A stretch of 64,000 nt of DNA from Chitinophagales bacterium (lineage in GTDB: Bacteria; Bacteroidota; Bacteroidia; Chitinophagales; JADJOU01), in contig JAURJQ010000010.1 in the NCBI GenBank assembly GCA_030832185.1, forward strand, positions 74,896-138,895, read 5' to 3'. Under the pieces are notes generated by a model, which was not told where the DNA came from, ran no database searches, and saw only the letters and a list, made by a program, of their open reading frames with translations. Positions within the stretch are counted from its first letter, which is position 1. Each line of letters opens with the position of its first letter. Shown one piece after another: positions 35,377 to 44,736 of the stretch. Both the position numbers and the translations under genes were made by a program.

Positions 35377-36186
35377 TTACTCTATTTTGAAGTTCACTGG
35401 AACGTCAAAATAAACTGGCACTGGTTGCCCACCTTGTTTACCTGGTTTCCATTTCGGCATATTTCGAACGACTCTTGAAGCTTCTTCATCGCATCCGCCT
35501 TTGATTCCTTTCGTTACATTCACTTTGCTAATGCTACCATCTGAGTTAACTACAAAGTTAACCATAACTACACCTTCTATTTCATTTTCCAGTGCAAATG
35601 CAGGGTATTTTATATTTCGCTGAAGATAAGCCATAAGAGCATCATCTCCACCAGGAAATTCCGGCATTTGCTCAGCAAAAACTAACGGTTCATCTGATCT
35701 CGGTGCTTCTACTCCAACTCCAGCATCTGTACCAGCATCTAAATCATCTAAATCTTGACCTACTACCGTAGTTGTAGATATTTCGGCTTTAGATTCTTTA
35801 ATTTCATCTACTGTTTTTATTTCCTCATCGGGTGGAGCTACTTCTACGATTTTTGGTGGTACAAACTGTATGGTCGCTTTCACTGGCGGTGGTGGCGGTG
35901 GTGGTGGTGGTGGTGGTGCTGTTTCATCCAATGGGGGAGGAGCTTTTAGTTCCGTCACTTTGCGTATCGGCGTTTCTGAATTGAAAATTACCTTATCCTT
36001 AAGCTTATCATAAACTACATATGCTGCTACAATGCCAAGTACAAGGAATAGAAATATAACCAAAGACTTTTTAAGGTGCTGTGGGTAGCTTTTTCTTAGG
36101 TCATAGGCACCATAGGATTTATTTTTTCCTCTGAAGAGAAGGTCATCCAATGAACCTTTCATGGCGATTACTTGATCTAAATTCAT
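35377..36186 (-). CDS. tonB: TonB-family energy transducer
   Basis: A 269-residue protein. Cytosolic N-terminus MNLDQVIAMKGSLDDLLFRG (Bacteroidota type, with GKNKSYGAYDLRKSYP), one membrane helix (about 41-60), a proline-rich periplasmic arm with a run of about 11 prolines followed by acidic/proline sequence, and the TonB C-terminal domain: EFPGGDDALMAYLQRNIKYPAFALE, GVVMVNFVVNSDGSI and WKPGKQGGQPVPVYFDVPVNF. It passes the proton-motive force to outer-membrane receptors. Last gene of the exbB-exbD-exbD-tonB operon, 14 bp after the second exbD. The proline run is coded by a CCA/CCG microsatellite. Confidence 0.95.
   Translation of the reverse strand: MNLDQVIAMKGSLDDLLFRGKNKSYGAYDLRKSYPQHLKKSLVIFLFLVLGIVAAYVVYDKLKDKVIFNSETPIRKVTELKAPPPLDETAPPPPPPPPPPPVKATIQFVPPKIVEVAPPDEEIKTVDEIKESKAEISTTTVVGQDLDDLDAGTDAGVGVEAPRSDEPLVFAEQMPEFPGGDDALMAYLQRNIKYPAFALENEIEGVVMVNFVVNSDGSISKVNVTKGIKGGCDEEASRVVRNMPKWKPGKQGGQPVPVYFDVPVNFKIE
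35885..35917 (-). repeat. Trinucleotide (GGT/GGC)11 microsatellite coding the TonB proline run
   Basis: Eleven GGT or GGC triplets on the plus strand, read on the minus strand as proline codons. Length change would alter the TonB arm without a frameshift. Confidence 0.85.
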
Positions 36187-36200
36187 GTCTAATTTCTTAA

Positions 36201-36788
36201 TTATTTTTGAACCACTTTTTTCATTGAATTATCTACTAAGGTCTTCTCTGGTTCCGAAATAGGAAGGATAGCATAAAACTTAATATCAGCTATGTGCATT
36301 TCATCCAGCACGTCAACCATATTCCCATAAACAGAAGAATCTACCGCTTTGATAAGAACCATTGTTTTGTTATTCTTCTTAGAATCAATTCCAAGTCCAT
36401 TTGGCAAAGCAGCTACCGCTTTCTTCTTATCTAAAATGACTTTTCGTATTCCACTTTCTTTATCAAATGTAGTTGATTTAATTCCATTAGGGTCAGCCGC
36501 AGCTTTCTCTGGAGATCCGAAGTAGTATAATACCACATTTTTCGGCGCAAGTAAAACTGTCATAACTACATCATCATCTACTGGTGGTGGATCTACTGGA
36601 ATATTTTCCGTATCAGGCAGTGCTATTTCCATAGCTTTTGGTTTGGATAGGGAAGTAGTAAGCATGAAGAAAGTAATGAGTAGAAATGCTAAGTCTACCA
36701 TGGGTGTTAAGTCTACACGGGGCGAGGGTTTTTTACTTCTTCCTTTTTTGCCTCCCCCGCCCTGGGGATTTTCTGCTATTTCAGCCAT
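36201..36788 (-). CDS. exbD: ExbD/TolR-type biopolymer transport protein (second copy)
   Basis: A 195-residue protein. A basic N-terminal tail with GGGGKKGRSKKPSPR, then VDLTPMVDLAFLLITFFMLTT: one membrane helix with the aspartate that carries protons through ExbB-ExbD. The periplasmic domain (about 50-195) holds KAMEIALPDTE, RKVILDKKKAVAAL, TMVLIKAVDSSVYGNMVDVLDEM. It lies 48 bp after the first exbD and 14 bp before tonB. Two non-identical ExbD proteins are common in Bacteroidota Ton operons. Confidence 0.93.
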   Translation of the reverse strand: MAEIAENPQGGGGKKGRSKKPSPRVDLTPMVDLAFLLITFFMLTTSLSKPKAMEIALPDTENIPVDPPPVDDDVVMTVLLAPKNVVLYYFGSPEKAAADPNGIKSTTFDKESGIRKVILDKKKAVAALPNGLGIDSKKNNKTMVLIKAVDSSVYGNMVDVLDEMHIADIKFYAILPISEPEKTLVDNSMKKVVQK

Positions 36789-36836
36789 ATCTTATCTCTT
36801 TTGTTTCAGTTATTACCTACTTAAATATTATAATTT

Positions 36837-37454
36837 TTAATCTCTAGAACCTTGTGATGTCAACAGGCTAAATCGGCTGACACCTTGCTTTTCTAAAGTC
36901 TTCATTACCTGTTTGATAATAGCATAAGGCGCTTTTTTATCACCTTTGACTACCACTACCGCTTTTTGATTGGCCGCTCTCGCATTATATATCCACCACC
37001 TCAGTTCGTTGGCATCGGAATTTTCTACATCCGCAGGTATACCTTTGGTAGTTTCTATCATTTTCTTTTTAGCTTCAGCCTCTGCGGCTAGAAAAGTTGG
37101 AAGTTCCTTGGCGGATACAGGTATGACACCTCCATTGATAAAGTTATTTACCTGATTAGGAGCAGTGATATTCATCTTGAATTGTGTATTAAGATTGTCT
37201 AGCCATCGCTGACGTGCACCATCTACATTATCCATACCCATAAAAATACGTCCAGCTTTATCTACCATTATTGTTATGACATTAACATCTGGCACAGGTA
37301 TTTCTACAATAGAAGATGGCGTCATGACTTCTACAGGCTCCATAGGTTTAGCTTTGGCCGTGAGGATAAAGAAGGTCAGCAGTAGAAAGGACACGTCGCA
37401 CATGGCGGTCATATCTACAAATACTGAGCCTTTTTTTACTTGGATTTTTGGCAT
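36837..37454 (-). CDS. exbD: ExbD/TolR-type biopolymer transport protein (first copy)
   Basis: A 205-residue protein. MPKIQVKKGSVFVDMTAMCDVSFLLLTFFILTA gives the single membrane helix, with the aspartate that carries protons here in MCDVSF. The periplasmic region is longer than usual, with an insert (INGGVIPVSAKELPTFLAAE and a lysine/glutamate helix) before the conserved RAANQKAVVVVKGDKKAPYAIIKQVM. It lies 39 bp after exbB. It differs strongly from the second copy, so they probably have separate roles in one complex. Confidence 0.92.
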   Translation of the reverse strand: MPKIQVKKGSVFVDMTAMCDVSFLLLTFFILTAKAKPMEPVEVMTPSSIVEIPVPDVNVITIMVDKAGRIFMGMDNVDGARQRWLDNLNTQFKMNITAPNQVNNFINGGVIPVSAKELPTFLAAEAEAKKKMIETTKGIPADVENSDANELRWWIYNARAANQKAVVVVKGDKKAPYAIIKQVMKTLEKQGVSRFSLLTSQGSRD

Positions 37455-37493
37455 CTTGATTTATTTTCTTATTGAAAAATCTAATTTTTGCTT

Positions 37494-38288
37494 TTAGTTT
37501 CTAGAAGCAAAGGTCTGAGAAATTAAGAACTGAGCCTCATCCATTTTATAAGTCATACCATCTATGTTCGAGTTGAAATAGTTGTAAAACAAGATGGCAA
37601 AGAACGAAGTACCGATACCTAATGCGGTATTGATAAGGGCTTCTGAGATACCTACCGCTAACTGAGTCTGGTCAGGAGCTCCAGCAGCACCTAGAGCCGC
37701 GAAGGACTTTATCATACCGATTACCGTTCCAATAAGAGCCGCTAGAGTAGCTATGGTAGCTATGGTAGACAGTATAGACATATTTTTACTCAACATTGGA
37801 ACCTCTAGAGCAGTAGTTTCTTCCATTGATTTTTGAATAGAGAGAACTTTATGCTCTGCATCCAAGTGCGAATTTTTTGACATTTCATCATAAGCATCTA
37901 CTCCAGAAAGTGTTACATTGGCTATAGTTCCTTTTTGAACATCACAAAGTCTTCTGGCTTCCTCTATATCATTACTCTCCAGAGACTGAACGATTTTCTT
38001 TAAGAAGCCGTCTACATCTTTTCCGCCAGCAGCTTTAGCCAGAGATAGCGCTCTTTCTATAGTGAATACGAAAGTAGAAATTAATAGAGTAAAAAGCACT
38101 GGTACCACAAATCCTCCCATGTAAATCATTCCCATATAATTGCCCGGCTTAGCATGTCCATGCTCATCTAGATTACTAGAAGAACCAAAGACGAAGAAGA
38201 ATAGCAATAGGGCTACAGCGAAAATTAGTACGAATACAATAGCATTAGATATTGGTAATACGCTTCCTTGATTTTTTTGTGTACTCAT
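37494..38288 (-). CDS. exbB: ExbB/TolQ/MotA-type proton channel subunit
   Basis: A 264-residue protein. An extra N-terminal helix (ISNAIVFVLIFAVALLLFFFVFG) precedes the usual three: GGFVVPVLFTLLISTFVFTIERAL, MSILSTIATIATLAALIGTVIGMIKSF and ISEALINTALGIGTSFFAILFYNYF. These carry the MotA/TolQ/ExbB domain, with the family's glycine-rich TVIGMI. It forms the pentameric channel that drives TonB. The operon has its own promoter (TATCTTTG on the minus strand at 38350-38343) with a leader of about 50 nt. Confidence 0.95.
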   Translation of the reverse strand: MSTQKNQGSVLPISNAIVFVLIFAVALLLFFFVFGSSSNLDEHGHAKPGNYMGMIYMGGFVVPVLFTLLISTFVFTIERALSLAKAAGGKDVDGFLKKIVQSLESNDIEEARRLCDVQKGTIANVTLSGVDAYDEMSKNSHLDAEHKVLSIQKSMEETTALEVPMLSKNMSILSTIATIATLAALIGTVIGMIKSFAALGAAGAPDQTQLAVGISEALINTALGIGTSFFAILFYNYFNSNIDGMTYKMDEAQFLISQTFASRN

Positions 38289-38342
38289 TGTTTTATTAAT
38301 TTAAAAATTTTAATTTGATTTATATTGATAATTTATCTAACA

Positions 38343-38350
38343 CAAAGATA
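38343..38350 (-). promoter_or_regulatory. -7 box TATCTTTG of the exbB-tonB operon
   Basis: Minus strand TATCTTTG at 38350-38343, 54 bp before the exbB ATG. No clear TTG at -33. Confidence 0.45.
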
Positions 38351-38415
38351 TATTTTTTATTTTATCCTCTATAAAAATCTTACTTCTTAACTTAAGGGTA
38401 ATATTTGGCTATTAT

Positions 38416-39801
38416 TTAGGCGACAAAAAAGCTATGAATGAGCTGTAAAATAAGCTCTGGGAAGATGCCAAGAGTAATGGTACCCAAGGCTAAAATAGAT
38501 ACAATCCCTACAAATAAATTGTTGTTAATTGCAACATTTTCTTGACTATTTTCATGAAAAAATATACGATTCAATATTTTTAAATAATAACCTATTGCTA
38601 TAGCACTTGAAAGTAGTCCGATAGCAAATATCCAAACATTGAGCTGATAGATTCCCATTAATACTCGATATTTAGCTATGAACCCTCCAGTAAAAGGAAT
38701 GCCTGCCATTGATAAAATACCAATAGCTAGCGCCAAAGCTAATATAGGTTGATGTTTACTCAATCCATTAAGTTGGTCGAGGAAGATAGAATTGCCTTGC
38801 TCTAAATAATCTAGAATAAGAAATACTAGAAGACTAGCTATAGAATAGGTCATTAGATAAAACATAAAAATACCTTGATCATTCATAGCTACGCTTAGTA
38901 TAATAGCCACTAATACAAAAGCAATATGTGAAATGCTAGAATAAGCTAACATACGCTTTAGATTATTCTGAACCAAGCCCAATATAGCGCCTAGCAGAAA
39001 GGAAAAGGCTATGATCGGTAGAAGAAATTTGGAGTAGTTTTCGAATTGTGATTTAAAAAAACCGGCGAGTAAAAAATACATAGCAATAGATGACCCTAAT
39101 TTGACTACGGTAGTCATAAAGCTAGTAACTACTGTAGGTGATCCATCATATACATCGGGAGACCAAAAATGAAACGGGGCTACTGCCATTTTAAATAAAA
39201 TAGAAACAATAATAAAAATATATCCAACATGGAAATAGGCAGGTAATTGACCTGCATGATTTTCTTGTATGGACATAATTTCATCTAGAACGAAACTGCT
39301 GGTGCTGCCATATACCAGAGCTATGCCGAAAAGTAAAAAAGCACTAGCGAAAGATCCCAAAATAAAGTATTTCAAACCAGCCTCAAGAGATATAGCTTGA
39401 TTTCGTTTACTAGCAGCTAATACATAGAGTGGGATGGACATAATTTCAATTCCTAGAAATAAAGTCAAAAGATTTCGCTGGCCAAAAAGTAAAATAACAC
39501 CGCAAGTACTAAATAGCATTAAAGAATATACAGCAGACCAATCATAGTCTTCTTCATACTTTCTATGCGCTAGAAAGATAACTAGCAAAAGAAATAAAGC
39601 AACTACACTGACGATTCTAGTTAGCGGAAACATAGTAAAAAAAGTTGGAAAATCCAAGCCTAACCCCAGGCGAAGATGTAAAGTGACTAAGGCAAGTATA
39701 ATACCTGATACGCCGAGATACTTCGGCAGCTGCTTATTAGGCATAAAACTGGCAAACATAGTGCAAAGCCCAGTGAGAAATAGAATAAGGATAGTTAGCA
39801 T
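38416..39801 (-). CDS. nuoN: NADH-quinone oxidoreductase subunit N
   Basis: A 461-residue antiporter-like membrane subunit with about 14 helices. Key segments are LFLGIEIMSIPLYVLAA (the glutamate of TM5), GLKYFILGSFASAFLLFG, FKMAVAPFHFWSPDVYDGSPTVVTSFMTTVVKLG (TM7-8 lysine region) and LKRMLAYSSISHIAFV. Together with NuoM and NuoL it pumps protons in complex I at the inner membrane. Last gene of the nuoI-N run, 9 bp after nuoM. It is somewhat short but within the Bacteroidota range. Confidence 0.96.
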   Translation of the reverse strand: MLTILILFLTGLCTMFASFMPNKQLPKYLGVSGIILALVTLHLRLGLGLDFPTFFTMFPLTRIVSVVALFLLLVIFLAHRKYEEDYDWSAVYSLMLFSTCGVILLFGQRNLLTLFLGIEIMSIPLYVLAASKRNQAISLEAGLKYFILGSFASAFLLFGIALVYGSTSSFVLDEIMSIQENHAGQLPAYFHVGYIFIIVSILFKMAVAPFHFWSPDVYDGSPTVVTSFMTTVVKLGSSIAMYFLLAGFFKSQFENYSKFLLPIIAFSFLLGAILGLVQNNLKRMLAYSSISHIAFVLVAIILSVAMNDQGIFMFYLMTYSIASLLVFLILDYLEQGNSIFLDQLNGLSKHQPILALALAIGILSMAGIPFTGGFIAKYRVLMGIYQLNVWIFAIGLLSSAIAIGYYLKILNRIFFHENSQENVAINNNLFVGIVSILALGTITLGIFPELILQLIHSFFVA

Positions 39802-39810
39802 ACGTCTTTC

Positions 39811-41259
39811 TTAATTATTTTTTAACTCTAACAAGTTGGTTAAATACTGAGAGCCATTGGCTGTGAGGTCTAGCACATACTGGGGATATATACCGAGAAG
39901 AAATACTAGAACGACTATAAGCCCTAAAGCATAAAGATCAGCATTAGACACGGGTTTAAACTCAGATACATGATCAGATACTTCACCCATAAATGCTCTT
40001 TGGAATACGCGTAGCATATAAGCCGCTCCGAGTATAATAGTTATACCTGCGATAGCCCCTAGGATAGGCTGATAAATAAATACAGACATGAGAAGCAAGA
40101 ACTCCCCAGGAAATCCATTAGTGAGTGGCACAGCAATACTGCCTAATATGATGATAAAAGCAAGCGTGGAGAAGACGGGAGCCTTAGAGGCGATACCTCC
40201 TAATTCTGATAGATAACGAGTGCCAGAACTTCGTTCTATGATATCAATAATATAAAATATCCCTACAATATTGATACCATGCACGAGCATTTGAAATACA
40301 GCTCCTTGAAAGCCAATATATTTATAAGAAAAAATACCGGCAGCTATGAGTCCTACATGCGACAAAGAGGAGAAGGCAGCTATGAGTTTCAAATCATTTC
40401 TTCGCAAGGCTATCGCTGCGCCGTAGATAGTTCCAAAAATGGCTAGGGCCAAAATAATTTTTTGAATAATAGGTAAAGACTCTTCCTGAAAAGGAACTAA
40501 CCAGCGAATTAGACCGAATAGACCCATTTTTAGCATAATGCCAGATAGGAGAATTGTACCTTCCGCGGGAGCCTTTCTGTAGGTGTTAGCTTGCCATGAA
40601 TGCAAAGGAAAAATTGGAATTTTTACACCAAAACCTATAATAAGGAAAAGAGTATATAGTATTTGAGTAGGCCCAGTGAGTGAGTTTTTAGCCATTTCAG
40701 TGATTTCGAAACTAGTCGTCTTAGTCTCAATAGCAAATAATATGAATGAGGTAAGAATAAATAAACTGCCTACGAAAGTATAAACAAAAAATCGCACAAA
40801 TGCTTTGTTAAGTTCTTTTCCACTGCCCCATTGATAGACTATGTAGTAGATTGGAAGAAGTGCTAACTCCCAAAAGAAATAAAAGAGAATAGCATTAAGA
40901 CTAGAGAATACGCCTATCAAGGCAAACTGCATAAGAAATATACAACCGTAAAAATCACTTGTATATGATTTATTTCTAGCTAGAATATTGACATAGAATA
41001 CGACAAAATTGGTCAAGACGAACATAAGTACACCTATACTATCTAATCCTAGGTGTAAACTGCCTCCAGTTCCTGCTAGGAAGCTCTCATTATAGTAGGT
41101 GAAATTATAATAGTTTAAAGGATTGTATTGAAACAATACATAAAGTGATAGCAGAAAGAACGCGCCAGAAAAGGCCAGACTAAACTCTTTAACCAGCTTA
41201 TGAGACATGAAGAAGGCTATTATAGCCACGACAAGAGGTAATATTAATATCAGATGCAC
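39811..41259 (-). CDS. nuoM: NADH-quinone oxidoreductase subunit M
   Basis: A 482-residue antiporter-like subunit with about 14 helices. FFFWELALLPIYYIVYQWG carries the essential TM5 glutamate. FGVKIPIFPLHSWQANTYRKAPAEGTILLSGIMLKMGLFGLIRW has the TM7-8 lysine and histidine, and AALRRNDLKLIAAFSSLSHVGLI is the family signature. It is a proton-pumping arm subunit of complex I. It lies 18 bp after nuoL and 9 bp before nuoN. Confidence 0.97.
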   Translation of the reverse strand: MHLILILPLVVAIIAFFMSHKLVKEFSLAFSGAFFLLSLYVLFQYNPLNYYNFTYYNESFLAGTGGSLHLGLDSIGVLMFVLTNFVVFYVNILARNKSYTSDFYGCIFLMQFALIGVFSSLNAILFYFFWELALLPIYYIVYQWGSGKELNKAFVRFFVYTFVGSLFILTSFILFAIETKTTSFEITEMAKNSLTGPTQILYTLFLIIGFGVKIPIFPLHSWQANTYRKAPAEGTILLSGIMLKMGLFGLIRWLVPFQEESLPIIQKIILALAIFGTIYGAAIALRRNDLKLIAAFSSLSHVGLIAAGIFSYKYIGFQGAVFQMLVHGINIVGIFYIIDIIERSSGTRYLSELGGIASKAPVFSTLAFIIILGSIAVPLTNGFPGEFLLLMSVFIYQPILGAIAGITIILGAAYMLRVFQRAFMGEVSDHVSEFKPVSNADLYALGLIVVLVFLLGIYPQYVLDLTANGSQYLTNLLELKNN

Positions 41260-41277
41260 AATGCTATAATTTAATAT

Positions 41278-43203
41278 TTAAAAAACAAACATACTTAAAG
41301 ATAAGACGAGAACCGCACCTATGGATAAATATACTAGGTAATACTCTATATTTCCATTCTGTATTATACGAAGCAGCTGTCCTACGCTATATGCTATTCG
41401 AGAGCTACCAAAGGTGATAGGCTGTATGAAACAATGCTCTATATAGTAGAAGAAAAAATCAGCTAATGCTTCTAGTGGTTTGACAAAAAGGTTGTGATAC
41501 AATTCATCTACATAAAACTTATGCTCACCCCATAGAGAAAAGCCCAGACGAGGCTGATTCAGTTCCGCATCGGTCTGCTTATTGTACTTGAAATAAGAAA
41601 GACTACCTAATATAACAACTAGCACTGTGGCTATGAGCATGAGCATGATTTCCATACTATGCGACAAATGACTCACATGAGCAGGAATCGCTTTTAAAGA
41701 ATTTATTTTAGATAGCCAAAGACCCATTTTCTGACTAGAACCACCTCCTATGAGGTGAGGCAAATTTAAAACTCCTCCGAAAATAGAAAGTATAGCTAGT
41801 ATAATCAAAGGAAGGGTCATACTACTAGGACTTTCATGCAGATGGTCTTCCTGCTCCTTAGTTCCTCTAAATTTTCCACTAAAGGTCAAGGTATAGACAC
41901 GTACCATATATATGATAGTAATTGCCGCACTCGCTAAGGCAAATCCCCAAATGATGAGAGAATGGTTATATAATTTCTCTAATATCTCATCTTTGGAGAA
42001 AAACCCAGACATGAGGGGCGCCCCAATAATGGCTAACGTGCCGATAGCAAATGTTAAATGAGTTAATTTAATTTTGTTTTTCAAACCTCCCATGCTGAGT
42101 ATATTCTGCTCGCCACTCATAGCGTGTATCACCGAGCCAGCTCCTAAGAAGAGTAGCGCTTTGAAGAAGGCATGCGTGGTCAAGTGAAACATAGCCGAAG
42201 TGTAAGCTCCTACACCGAGTGCTACGAACATAAGACCTAATTGAGAAACTGTGGAGTAGGCTAGAACTTTTTTAATGTCATTCTGGAATAGCCCAATGAG
42301 CGCCCCGAGAATAGAAGTCGCCATACCAATGACCAAGATGAAATCTAAAGTAAACGGAGCCAATTCAAACAAAGCAGCATTGCGAACTACTAAATAAATA
42401 CCAGCTGTAACCATAGTGGCAGCGTGTATTAGTGCTGAAACCGGAGTAGGTCCGGCCATAGCATCAGGTAGCCAAGTATAGAGAGGTAATTGAGCACTCT
42501 TACCCATGGCACCTATAAATAGACAAAGTGTAATAGCGGTGTAAATATATGGCTGAAACAAGCCTAGTTGGCCACTTGCTTTAAGTGCCAAATCTTCGGC
42601 AGCTATAGAATTGATTTCATTGAAATTGATGGTGCCAAAGGTCTGTATACATAAGAATATACCCAAAAGAAGACCTAAGTCGCCAATTCTATTCATGATA
42701 AACGCTTTGCGCGCGGCATGTCCATAATCCACATTCTTAAACCAAAAACCAATCAATAAGTAAGAACAAAGTCCTACACCTTCCCACCCGATGAATAGCA
42801 TAATAAAATTGCCGCCAAGGACGAGCATAAGCATAGAAAATATAAAAAGATTGAGATAGGCAAAAAATCGACCTATGCCTTTATCGTGAGACATATAACC
42901 GATGGAGTATATGTGTATCAATGTACCTATACCAGTAATGATAAGCATCATCCATGTACTTAACTCGTCTACCCATAGATTGAAGCCTATATGAATGGTA
43001 GAAATATGCATCCATGTAAATAAAGGAACATCATATGCACCTGTACTCACTACTTTTCTATACATAAGTAGTGCACAGATAAATGAAATGAAGACAGCCG
43101 CTGTGCCTATGATACCAGAAACTTTGCCTAGCTTTTTCCCTCCAATCAGATTGATGAGAAAGCCTATAATAGGAGATAAGATTAATATTTTAGCTAAAAT
43201 CAC
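41278..43203 (-). CDS. nuoL: NADH-quinone oxidoreductase subunit L
   Basis: A 641-residue subunit. FIGWEGVGLCSYLLIGFWF (TM5), GAMGKSAQLPLYTWLPDAMAGPTPVSALIHAATMVTAGIYLV (the TM7-8 signature with lysine and histidine) and DIKKVLAYSTVSQLGLMFVALG are all present. A long C-terminal part includes the amphipathic lateral helix and a last membrane anchor (YLVYLSIGAVLVLSLSMFVF). Proton-pumping, distal end of complex I. It lies 16 bp after nuoK. Confidence 0.97.
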   Translation of the reverse strand: MILAKILILSPIIGFLINLIGGKKLGKVSGIIGTAAVFISFICALLMYRKVVSTGAYDVPLFTWMHISTIHIGFNLWVDELSTWMMLIITGIGTLIHIYSIGYMSHDKGIGRFFAYLNLFIFSMLMLVLGGNFIMLFIGWEGVGLCSYLLIGFWFKNVDYGHAARKAFIMNRIGDLGLLLGIFLCIQTFGTINFNEINSIAAEDLALKASGQLGLFQPYIYTAITLCLFIGAMGKSAQLPLYTWLPDAMAGPTPVSALIHAATMVTAGIYLVVRNAALFELAPFTLDFILVIGMATSILGALIGLFQNDIKKVLAYSTVSQLGLMFVALGVGAYTSAMFHLTTHAFFKALLFLGAGSVIHAMSGEQNILSMGGLKNKIKLTHLTFAIGTLAIIGAPLMSGFFSKDEILEKLYNHSLIIWGFALASAAITIIYMVRVYTLTFSGKFRGTKEQEDHLHESPSSMTLPLIILAILSIFGGVLNLPHLIGGGSSQKMGLWLSKINSLKAIPAHVSHLSHSMEIMLMLIATVLVVILGSLSYFKYNKQTDAELNQPRLGFSLWGEHKFYVDELYHNLFVKPLEALADFFFYYIEHCFIQPITFGSSRIAYSVGQLLRIIQNGNIEYYLVYLSIGAVLVLSLSMFVF

Positions 43204-43219
43204 TTGACTACGTTTAAGT

Positions 43220-43528
43220 TTAACCTTTTAATTTGTCCAAAAAACTACTATCTATAGTTCTGAATTTTCTATAAATCAATACGATAAGAGCTAGTCCTAC
43301 TGATACTTCAGCTGCTGCCACTAGCATAGAAAAAAATACAAAGATATGTCCGTTCATATTGCCAAACATTTTAGCAAACACAACAAGTAAAAGATTGGAG
43401 GCATTGAGCATGAGCTCTATACACATAAGGAGTATTATCACATTTCTGCGCACGAGTACACCCAGCAGTCCGATGCAGAAAAGCGCCGAGCCGAGCCATA
43501 AATAATTTTCAAATCCAATCAAGTTCAT
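43220..43528 (-). CDS. nuoK: NADH-quinone oxidoreductase subunit K
   Basis: A 102-residue protein with three membrane helices. VIILLMCIELMLNASNLLLV has the conserved glutamate of TM2 and VAAAEVSVGLALIVLIYRK that of TM3, both on the proton path of complex I. Size and layout are normal. It follows nuoJ by 54 bp of low-complexity TTATT-rich DNA (43529-43582). Confidence 0.97.
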   Translation of the reverse strand: MNLIGFENYLWLGSALFCIGLLGVLVRRNVIILLMCIELMLNASNLLLVVFAKMFGNMNGHIFVFFSMLVAAAEVSVGLALIVLIYRKFRTIDSSFLDKLKG

Positions 43529-43582
43529 TTTATCTCGCTTATTTTAATTATCAGCTATTAGTTCTTACTTATTCGTTATTCC

Positions 43583-44125
43583 CTATTGGTTATTAGTTGA
43601 TTTTTCACGACTACCTAAAAAGACTGCACCTACCATGGCCGCAATAAAGAGAATAGACGCTATTTCAAATGGAAAAACATATTCTGTAAATAACAAATTG
43701 CCAAGAGGTTTTATATATCCAAAATCTGCCGGAAGAGCTTGTCCTACAGCACTATTCGTAGTAGGCACAATCGGCATATCGCCCATATTTTTAATATAAA
43801 CCAAGAGAATACTCATCAGCATGCCACTAGTAACTAGGCCAGCTAGGACTTTCCATAGAAAAGACTTATTGGGTTCATTGTTGGCATTCATATTCATTAG
43901 CATTAATACGAAGAGGAATAGCACCATGATAGCGCCAGCATACACTATAATATTAATAATGGCTATAAACTGTGCATGCAATAAAACATAATGCCCTGTG
44001 AGGCTAAACATTGTCAGAATTAGAAAAATGACACTATAAATTGGGTTTCTAGCAAGAACAACCATGAGCGCACAAATAAGGGTTATGGCAGAAAAAGCTA
44101 TAAATGCAATATTGGTTAAGTCCAT
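43583..44125 (-). CDS. nuoJ: NADH-quinone oxidoreductase subunit J
   Basis: A 180-residue protein with five helices: LTNIAFIAFSAITLICALMVVLARNPIYSVIFLILTMFSLTGHYVLLHAQFIAIINIIVYAGAIMVLFLFVLMLMNM is the conserved N-terminal half with the pi-bulge glycine region in TM3 (IVYAGAIMVLFLF). It takes part in coupling quinone reduction to pumping. Three bases separate it from nuoI, so the two are co-translated. Confidence 0.96.
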   Translation of the reverse strand: MDLTNIAFIAFSAITLICALMVVLARNPIYSVIFLILTMFSLTGHYVLLHAQFIAIINIIVYAGAIMVLFLFVLMLMNMNANNEPNKSFLWKVLAGLVTSGMLMSILLVYIKNMGDMPIVPTTNSAVGQALPADFGYIKPLGNLLFTEYVFPFEIASILFIAAMVGAVFLGSREKSTNNQ

Positions 44126-44128
44126 AGG

Positions 44129-44731
44129 TTAAGATTGTATTCCTTCGAAAACTTGATTATGCTTGTGTTTGGGATCTTTTTTAAATTCTAAGACTTCTGG
44201 GGTTTGTCTCTTACTCACATCTATAGGATTATTTATGGACTCTACCAGAATATCTTTTCCGTAGATGAAGTCTTTACGCATGAACTCAGCATCTACTATT
44301 TTATCAGTCAAGAAAATAGCTTCTTTAGGGCAAGCATCTTCGCAGAGGCCGCAATAAATACAACGCAACATGTTGATTTCATAGGTTTCAGCATACTTCT
44401 CTTCACGGTATAGATGTTTTTCATTGGATTTTCTTTCAGCAGCCACCATAGTGATAGCTTCGGCTGGACAAGCTAGAGCGCAAAGACCGCATGCCGTGCA
44501 TCGCTCAGCTCCTTTGTCATCGCGCTTCAATACATGCTGACCTCTATAGATTGTTGAAAATTCCTTGATCTCTTCTGGATAGCGCACAGTCGCTGGCCTT
44601 CTGAAAAGGTGACTAATTGTAGTCGCCATTCCTTTGAATATAGCAGGAAGATATAGACTCTCCATGAAACTCATTTTGGTCTCAGTGACTACTTTCTTCC
44701 TTTTAGATAGGTTAAATAACTGCTCGTCCAT
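44129..44731 (-). CDS. nuoI: NADH-quinone oxidoreductase subunit I (2x[4Fe-4S])
   Basis: A 200-residue ferredoxin-like subunit with two 4Fe-4S motifs, CTACGLCALACPAEAI and CIYCGLCEDACPKEAI, giving clusters N6a and N6b that pass electrons to the quinone site. An N-terminal amphipathic part (LYLPAIFKGMATTISHLFRR) rests on the membrane. A C-terminal extension (DPKHKHNQVFEGIQS) is lineage-specific. It is the first gene of this nuoI-J-K-L-M-N run; nuoA-H are not upstream. A dyad AAACTTG-N6-CAAGTTT (44737-44756) lies 5 bp before the start and overlaps a near -7 box. Confidence 0.96.
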   Translation of the reverse strand: MDEQLFNLSKRKKVVTETKMSFMESLYLPAIFKGMATTISHLFRRPATVRYPEEIKEFSTIYRGQHVLKRDDKGAERCTACGLCALACPAEAITMVAAERKSNEKHLYREEKYAETYEINMLRCIYCGLCEDACPKEAIFLTDKIVDAEFMRKDFIYGKDILVESINNPIDVSKRQTPEVLEFKKDPKHKHNQVFEGIQS

Positions 44732-44736
44732 GTATC

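Noticed and set aside
36201-37454. Two exbD genes as a recent duplication
   Set aside because: The two proteins differ strongly in sequence and length; twin ExbD is usual in Bacteroidota.
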